Assembly: GCF_000193375.1 (NCBI RefSeq)
Contig: NC_015315.1
Span: forward strand, 504,622 to 568,621
From: Thermoproteus uzoniensis 768-20
GTDB lineage: Archaea > Thermoproteota > Thermoprotei > Thermoproteales > Thermoproteaceae
Length of the DNA stretch: 64,000 bases
Direction of reading: 5' to 3'
Notes under the pieces: generated by a model
Databases searched by the model: none
Seen by the model: only the letters and a program-made list of their open reading frames with translations
Told to the model about the DNA's origin: nothing
Part shown: piece after piece, positions 59,568-64,000 of the stretch
How positions within the stretch are numbered: the stretch's first letter is position 1
Layout of the letters: each line of letters starts with the position of its first letter
Position numbers and translations under genes: made by a program

Positions 59568-60463
59568 GGAAGCCTCCTCTTCAACTCGTCTATTCTGGGA
59601 GTCCTCAACGGGTCTATCCCTCTGCCCAACGCTATCTTCACTGTGGCCACGCCGACGTGTTTTAAAAATGTCAAAATCCCGCCGACGGTCATAGGCACCT
59701 CGAAGACCTCCCCCGATAGCAGATCGATGGTGAGCTTCACCCTCATCCTGTGCTCGGCCGGTATATCGGGGCTCGTCAGAGCCATTATGGGACCCGAGGC
59801 GCCCTCTATCCAGTTGTGGTGGGCTTCGGGCAAGATCTCCACCAAGGGATCCAACTTCGCGTTTTCGTTCACCTCGTTCTTGACCCTATAGGCGAGCCCC
59901 TGCATAGACGCAGGCGCCACTATAGTCGGCCTCGCGCCTAGGACTCTGATCAGCCTGTCGGCGAGCCCCTCGTCGTAGGGCAACGAGGAGGGCACGTCGA
60001 AGTCGATTCCGTAGACCCTCTTCAAGACCCATAAGGCCGCGGTCAACATCTGCGGCAGGGCGGCGCGAGGCGCCGAGGCCTTCGGCACCTTGACCACGGG
60101 CACGCCCATCTCCGCCAGCTTGCCGCCTGTAGTTATGGCGACCACCGGCATGCCCCGCCTCAAGGCGGCGGCCGCGGCCGTGAGGGTCTCGGCGGTGTTT
60201 CCAGAGTAAGACACGGCGAGCATGAGGCCGTCCCTCCCTCTGAAGAAGTAGTCCTTGACGACGACCACCTCGAAGGGCCATTCCCGCACCGTGGATAGGT
60301 CCCTTATCAGATCCCCCACGACGCCGGAGCCCCCCATCCCCGCCACGTACAGTCTGTCGGCCGGCGCCAGCCTATAGACGCGTCCCTCGTGCCGGTACTC
60401 CTCGGGGAGATCGACCCCGGACCTAATCACGTACTTCTCCCAGTTCAGATAGTCGTCCAGCAT
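59564..60463 (-). CDS. Bifunctional phosphoglucose/phosphomannose isomerase
   Basis: A 299-residue PGI/PMI of the crenarchaeal type. The SIS-domain phosphate site is seen as GMGGSGVVGDL (residues 43-53) and SYSGNTAET, and the active-site Glu and His in KNEVNENAKLDP and PEAHHNWIEG. It interconverts glucose-6-phosphate or mannose-6-phosphate with fructose-6-phosphate in glycolysis and sugar nucleotide supply. ATG 60463 shares an A+T element with the divergent helicase gene. It overlaps the prepilin peptidase by four bases. Confidence 0.93.
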   Translation of the reverse strand: MLDDYLNWEKYVIRSGVDLPEEYRHEGRVYRLAPADRLYVAGMGGSGVVGDLIRDLSTVREWPFEVVVVKDYFFRGRDGLMLAVSYSGNTAETLTAAAAALRRGMPVVAITTGGKLAEMGVPVVKVPKASAPRAALPQMLTAALWVLKRVYGIDFDVPSSLPYDEGLADRLIRVLGARPTIVAPASMQGLAYRVKNEVNENAKLDPLVEILPEAHHNWIEGASGPIMALTSPDIPAEHRMRVKLTIDLLSGEVFEVPMTVGGILTFLKHVGVATVKIALGRGIDPLRTPRIDELKRRLP

Positions 60464-60477
60464 GCGTCAGTTATGCC

Positions 60478-60489
60478 TAATTAATATAT
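60478..60489. promoter_or_regulatory. Shared A+T element between PGI/PMI and the XPB-like helicase
   Basis: TAATTAATATAT-type run in the 38 bases between two divergent starts (ATG at 60463 and GTG at 60502). It is about 20 nt from each start and is the only TATA-like element available to either, so both may use it in opposite directions. Confidence 0.5.
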
Positions 60490-60501
60490 GCTAGTCCCTC
60501 T

Positions 60502-62457
60502 GTGGAGTTTCGCGTCGTCGTTAACGGCGTGGAGATCGTGAGGGAGTGGAGCTGGGACAGAATATCCAAGGTCAAGGAGGAGCTGAAGAAAATGGGGTTC
60601 CGATGGACCGGCGGCGGGTGGGTGGGCAGATTGAGGGACCCCGCATCCCTATATGCGCTGAAGGCTCTGCTCGACCTAAACGACGAGGAGCTGGAGGAGG
60701 TCTTGAAGGCGAGCGGCCTCGGCTCGGGCGACGCGATACTGGTCGTAGGCGACGTTCCCGACCGCCTGAAGCCCTACGTCGTTGCCTCCTACGGCTCCTC
60801 CCACCTCATATCTGCGACTAGGTTCATAAGAGACTTCGTGGCCTCGGACAAGAAGGCTATAGCCGAGGCCCCATCCTACGACGAGTACGTGCGCCGCGCC
60901 GCCGAGGAGTTCAAGGCCTTGGTCAGAGGCGTGGAGGTTAAGGGCGATCTGGAGGCCGTTGTGAAGAACGCCGTGGAGATAGCTCTCGGTTCTGAGCGCC
61001 TTAAGGCGCTTTACGAGAAGCGGATGGCGTGGAGGCGCGCGGAGCTCTGGCCTACGAAGGCCGTGCTGAACTTCGCCGGAAGGGAGCTGTTCGCCGAGCT
61101 GGGCAACTTCAAGCTGGCGTACAACATTGTCGGGAAGGACGGCGAAGTGAAACAAGTTTTTATAAAACTTATTAGAGCATCAAGAGAAAATAATAAAGTA
61201 ATAATAACATATCCAGTATTTATTAGAGATAAAATTTCTGAAATATTAAGAAAATATGGTTATATTGTTGTAAAGAAAGACCTGGAATATAAACAAGTCC
61301 AGTATAAACAGAACATATCGCTCTACGATTTCCAGAAGCGGGCCGTCGACAGCTGGGAGCGGGCGGGCAGGAGGGGCACCATAGCGGTGCCTACCGGCGG
61401 CGGGAAGACCTTCATAGCCATGGCCGCCTTGGCCAGGGCGTCGACTACGGCGCTCATATTAGCGGTTACGCAAGAGCTGGCGGCCCAGTGGGCGGAGCGG
61501 CTGAGGCGGCATCTAGGCGTGAGCCCCGGCATGTTGGGCGCGGGCAAACACGACGTGAGGGACGTCACGGTGGCCATATACAACTCCGCGGTGAAATACG
61601 TCGACGAGCTGGTGGGCAAATTCGGCGTGGTTGTGTTCGACGAGGCGCACCACGTGCCCGCCGAGACGTTCAAGGAGATAGCGCTGGCCCTCGACTCGCC
61701 CTTTAGACTGGCCATATCGGCGACGCCCAAGCGCGAGGACGGCAACGAGCTATTGATATACGAAGCGGTCGGCCCCTTGGTATATAGAGCTACATACACT
61801 GAGATGATAGAAGCGGGCCTGGTTGTCCCCGTGGAGCACTATAGGATATATATAAAGCCAAGTCCCGAGGAGGAACAAGAGTATAGATCGGTCCAGTCGA
61901 CTACGGACAACGCCATAGTCTTGCGGAATATAGCGTCTCAGATCTCGTCGAAAATCCCCATAGCCGTCGAGATAGTGAAAAGGGAGGTGGCCTTGGGCCA
62001 CAAGGTGCTGGTGTTTACCCAGTTCTTGGAGCAGGCGAAGGCCGTATACGATAAGTTGCGCGAGGAGTCAATACGCTCCGAGCTGATAACGTCTGAGGAG
62101 CGCGACAGGAGCTCTGCCTTCTCCCGCTTCCTCTCAGGAGCCGCAAAAGTCGTGGTGACCACCACGGTGCTTGACGAAGGCGTGGACGTGCCCGACGCGG
62201 ACGTCGCCGTAATAGTCAGCGGTAGCGGCTCCAAGCGGCAGATGTTGCAACGGGTTGGGAGGGTTGTAAGAAGGGCTCCGGGCAAGTCCGTGGCGCGGGT
62301 GTACGAGCTGATAGCTAGAGGCACCATAGAGGAGGCGTTGTCGGAGTCCCGGCATGTGGACGACGTGATAGAGGAATCGGTATGTAGGAAGTTCTCGGAG
62401 CAGACTTTTAGGGAGTTCCTGCGCTCGACAAGGCTCACGGATTTCAGGAGCTTTTAA
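60502..62457 (+). CDS. XPB/Rad25-like superfamily 2 helicase
   Basis: A 651-residue SF2 helicase of the archaeal XPB group. N-terminal damage-recognition-like domain (residues about 1-260), then Walker A VPTGGGKTFIA (near 296-305), DEAHH (382-386), TIMV-like ISATPKRED, and the C-terminal helicase motif VVTTTVLDEGVDVPD with QMLQRVGRVVRRAPG. The family opens DNA in repair or transcription. Between domains, 61,151-61,270 holds only 23 G or C in 120 bases (residues about 217-256), although flanks are G+C-rich; the frame continues. GTG start at 60502. Confidence 0.9.
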   Translation: MEFRVVVNGVEIVREWSWDRISKVKEELKKMGFRWTGGGWVGRLRDPASLYALKALLDLNDEELEEVLKASGLGSGDAILVVGDVPDRLKPYVVASYGSSHLISATRFIRDFVASDKKAIAEAPSYDEYVRRAAEEFKALVRGVEVKGDLEAVVKNAVEIALGSERLKALYEKRMAWRRAELWPTKAVLNFAGRELFAELGNFKLAYNIVGKDGEVKQVFIKLIRASRENNKVIITYPVFIRDKISEILRKYGYIVVKKDLEYKQVQYKQNISLYDFQKRAVDSWERAGRRGTIAVPTGGGKTFIAMAALARASTTALILAVTQELAAQWAERLRRHLGVSPGMLGAGKHDVRDVTVAIYNSAVKYVDELVGKFGVVVFDEAHHVPAETFKEIALALDSPFRLAISATPKREDGNELLIYEAVGPLVYRATYTEMIEAGLVVPVEHYRIYIKPSPEEEQEYRSVQSTTDNAIVLRNIASQISSKIPIAVEIVKREVALGHKVLVFTQFLEQAKAVYDKLREESIRSELITSEERDRSSAFSRFLSGAAKVVVTTTVLDEGVDVPDADVAVIVSGSGSKRQMLQRVGRVVRRAPGKSVARVYELIARGTIEEALSESRHVDDVIEESVCRKFSEQTFREFLRSTRLTDFRSF

Positions 62458-62471
62458 AGGCGGGATAGGTC

Positions 62472-62651
62472 GTGGAGATTGTCGAGGAGTACCTCTACCT
62501 ATTGTTGGAGGCTATAGCGGCGGCGGTTTTTATGGCTGTAATAACTATGGTAGGCGAAGGGCTGATAAAAGACATTATATTAATATATAAACAGAGTTTA
62601 CAAGATATAAAATATATGATAAATATAATAAGATATGAGAATATTATATAA
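62472..62651 (+). CDS. 59-residue membrane protein, AT-rich operon gene 1
   Basis: Open frame GTG 62472 to TAA 62651, reading MEIVEEYLYLLLEAIAAAVF and then a hydrophobic VITMVGEGLIKDII segment and a Lys/Tyr-rich tail. The first 20 codons are G+C-rich, but from 62560 the sequence becomes extremely A+T-rich. It starts 14 bases after the helicase stop, with CTTTTAAA (62450-62457) close upstream, and it overlaps the next frame by 17 bases. No family recognised; probably a small membrane protein. Confidence 0.5.
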   Translation: MEIVEEYLYLLLEAIAAAVFMAVITMVGEGLIKDIILIYKQSLQDIKYMINIIRYENII

Positions 62652-62745
62652 TATATTAATAATAATACTAATATTGTTTTTGTTGTGGATTCTTATACAG
62701 GTAGGAAATGTCGTAAGCACAATGACTATACTTTTTACTAAATGA
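62635..62745 (+). CDS. 36-residue membrane peptide, AT-rich operon gene 2
   Basis: Open frame ATG 62635 to TGA 62745: MRILYNILIIILILFLLWIL then IQVGNVVSTMTILFTK. A single hydrophobic helix after M-R-I, the shape of a tiny pilin-like or membrane peptide. The stop overlaps the next ATG as ATGA, the coupling used throughout the pilin clusters. In such A+T-rich DNA open frames arise easily, so confidence is low. Confidence 0.4.
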   Translation: MRILYNILIIILILFLLWILIQVGNVVSTMTILFTK

Positions 62746-63011
62746 TATCGCAAATTGAAGTTATATATATAATTATTATATTGATTTTATCTCTATTTAT
62801 ATTTGTTTTATTTTTAAAAGTTGCCCAATTGCTGTCGTTTGACAGATATATATTTCTTCTCTCATTATATGCTAGATGTGGTAAATTATATAATTATACA
62901 TATTATTCCAATATATATTTAAATAATACTGTACTTATTTGTATCAATATCACGTCAATTGATGGGAATCTTACATATTCGGTCAGATACCTGGTAGCCG
63001 CACGGCCATAG
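62742..63011 (+). CDS. 89-residue pilin-like protein, AT-rich operon gene 3
   Basis: An 89-residue protein: N-terminal hydrophobic helix after MISQIE (residues 7-28, VIYIIIILILSLFIFVLFLK), then an exterior segment with two Cys and several sequons (NYT, NNT, NIT, NLT). Its shape matches the pilin-like proteins of clusters A and B, but codon use is extremely A+T-rich, unlike them. ATGA overlap with gene 2. No family recognised. Confidence 0.5.
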   Translation: MISQIEVIYIIIILILSLFIFVLFLKVAQLLSFDRYIFLLSLYARCGKLYNYTYYSNIYLNNTVLICINITSIDGNLTYSVRYLVAARP

Positions 63012-63265
63012 CTTCGGTTCGTCTAGCCTCTTCACCGATCGTCCAGGCCAGACCTCCTCATCCGCTTTTCGTCTACGCCTCTGCATTAAATCTTGATGCG
63101 AGCCGACTCGCATAATATTCTATTATATTTGAAAACTTAATATAAAACAGCTAGAATATTTATTAAAAAATAAAATAAGTTCTTTTAGTTACTAAGATAT
63201 TATAAATAGAATATAAATAGTAAAGAGAGCAAGTAAGAATTAAAAAGGTATCCAAGGGAGGGGCC
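63012..63265. other. Intergenic region with a hairpin, otherwise featureless
   Basis: 254 bases without a supported gene. The first 90 are of average composition; then ATGCGAG (63096-63102) and CTCGCAT (63107-63113) form a perfect 7-bp stem with a 4-base loop, followed by A/T-rich DNA, which may end the small-gene operon. The rest is very A+T-rich and probably includes the ferredoxin promoter near 63,236-63,246. Confidence 0.5.
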
Positions 63266-63607
63266 ATGGCCGAGCAGAGGGATCTATCCCAATACCAGAG
63301 GGTGGTGATCGATCAAGATCTATGTATATCATGCGGCGCATGCGTGGCTGTATGTCCCTGGCAAGCTCTAGAGCTGGACGAGAACGCGAAGGCGCGCCTA
63401 ATTTGGGAGAAGTGCTACGACGACTTCAGCTGCGTGGCCGCGTGTCCCGTGAAGTGTATATACAAGACTAGCGAGGCGCCTGACGACGCCAAGAAGAAGC
63501 CCAACTGGTATAGATTGGGCAGACAGTTGAGCCCCGACGAGCAGAAGATATTGAACGACTGGAAGGCGAAGTTCGGCATACCGGTGGATCCACTGCCTCC
63601 GAGCTGA
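63266..63607 (+). CDS. 4Fe-4S ferredoxin
   Basis: A 113-residue bacterial-type ferredoxin. The first motif is canonical, CISCGACVAVCP (residues 19-30). The second, CYDDFSCVAACPVKC, has spacing C-x5-C-x3-C-x3-C, which may mean that the second cluster is 3Fe-4S or bound differently. The C-terminal 40 residues form a charged tail (SPDEQKILNDWKAKFGI) that is longer than in minimal ferredoxins. It carries electrons for oxidoreductases; candidate partners such as the FixCX complex are elsewhere in the window. A strong Shine-Dalgarno-like AAGGGAGGGG precedes ATG 63266. Confidence 0.9.
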   Translation: MAEQRDLSQYQRVVIDQDLCISCGACVAVCPWQALELDENAKARLIWEKCYDDFSCVAACPVKCIYKTSEAPDDAKKKPNWYRLGRQLSPDEQKILNDWKAKFGIPVDPLPPS

Positions 63608-63630
63608 AATTTTTAGGCGTCTAGAAATTT

Positions 63631-64000
63631 ATGGAAAAAATTTTTCAAATCGCCGATCTGTTAAATAGATCCAGTTGCGCGGTAGCCCTTACAGGCGCCG
63701 GCGTGTCCACAGCCAGCGGCATACCGGACTTCAGAGGTCCCCAAGGCATTTGGAGAAGCGTAGATCCCTCCAAGTTCGAGATCTCGTACTTCTACCAAAA
63801 CCCCGACGAGGTCTGGAGGTTGTTCACCTCGATATTCGTGCCTAAGGGAGAAGTCGCTCCCAACGCCGCGCATAGGGCCTTGGCGCAGCTGGAATCCATG
63901 GGGAGGCTGTGCGCCGTCATTACTCAGAACGTCGACGGGCTACATCAGGCGGCCGGGTCCGTCAGAGTCGTAGAGCTACACGGCTCGGTCAAGTACGCGG
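63631..64000 (+). CDS. Sir2-family NAD-dependent deacetylase (partial)
   Basis: The first 123 residues of a sirtuin; the gene runs off the right edge. Seen: the NAD motif ALTGAGVSTASGIPDFRG (residues about 19-36), then ITQNVDGLHQAAG (near 98-110) and the catalytic His in VVELHGSVK (near 118). Sirtuins remove acetyl groups from protein lysines, in crenarchaea including Alba-type chromatin proteins. ATG 63631 with AATTTTTAG (63,609-63,617) upstream. The zinc-binding Cys are beyond the window. Confidence 0.93.
   Translation, partial: MEKIFQIADLLNRSSCAVALTGAGVSTASGIPDFRGPQGIWRSVDPSKFEISYFYQNPDEVWRLFTSIFVPKGEVAPNAAHRALAQLESMGRLCAVITQNVDGLHQAAGSVRVVELHGSVKYA

Overview
The window looks like the chromosome of a hyperthermophilic crenarchaeon of the Thermoproteales (Thermoproteus/Pyrobaculum-like; genus not certain). 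The reasons are archaeal information-processing genes (PCNA, XPB-type helicase, KH-only NusA-like factor, uL24, aCPSF-type nuclease, Pth2, archaeal AspRS and IleRS), a PaREP1-family protein, a ThiD-ThiN fusion, a bifunctional PGI/PMI, and G+C-rich genes preceded by a TATA-like box 20-27 nt before an ATG or GTG, the signature of leaderless transcripts. I see no rRNA, tRNA, CRISPR array or insertion sequence, and no gene-free stretch longer than 300 bases.

Layout. 1-1579: a TadC/FlaJ-type pilus assembly membrane protein. 1839-4341: electron-transfer flavoprotein etfBA, then thymidylate kinase. 4364-9199: histidine genes in three transcription units (hisCGH, hisI behind a PaREP1 gene, hisDE). 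9292-15956: surface cluster A, five tightly overlapping genes for membrane-anchored secreted proteins including a 1163-residue one, followed by mptE. 16539-20910: fixCX (partners of etfBA), a moaD-moaE fusion and an archaeal AAA ATPase with an operator-like promoter. 21000-23854: KaiC-like ATPase, PCNA plus a coupled pilin-like gene, and a Cys-rich protein. 24062-27344: sdhABCD. 27420-39908: housekeeping genes (Nudix, pth2, ileS, thiDN, aCPSF2-like nuclease, uL24, NusA-like, aspS, pcm, Nudix) and unknowns. 39943: universal stress protein. 40536-53630: surface cluster B, three unknown proteins, a MinD/CpaE-like ATPase, a CpaF/VirB11-type ATPase, two small proteins, a TadC-like membrane protein, eight small pilin-like proteins and a 957-residue secreted protein, with a DUF192 gene inserted antisense. 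53632-60463: upp, an M50 protease, an M1 aminopeptidase with HEAT repeats, a PhoH-KH ATPase, an acylphosphatase-like protein, an A24 prepilin peptidase and PGI/PMI. 60502-64000: XPB-like helicase, an AT-rich operon of three very small membrane proteins, a ferredoxin, and a Sir2 deacetylase that runs off the window.

How it fits together. Two functional themes run across dispersed loci. First, etfBA (left end) and fixCX (16.9-18.5 kb) together supply the four subunits of an EtfABCX-type electron-bifurcating complex that would feed the membrane quinone pool, also served by SdhABCD. Second, cluster B looks like a Tad-like type IV pilus/secretion machine. The prepilin peptidase at 59 kb, the second platform protein at the left edge and cluster A probably belong to the same surface-appendage economy: seven proteins in clusters A and B begin with the same M(R/K)G tripeptide directly before a hydrophobic helix, the shape of an archaeal class III leader. 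These clusters are the most likely home of an undescribed system.

The strangest compositional signal is a set of 70-160 base islands of extremely low G+C (6-25 % by direct count) that sit in frame inside otherwise G+C-rich genes (sdhA, the XPB-like helicase, the 957- and 1163-residue secreted proteins), plus a wholly AT-rich small-gene operon at 62.5-63.0 kb.
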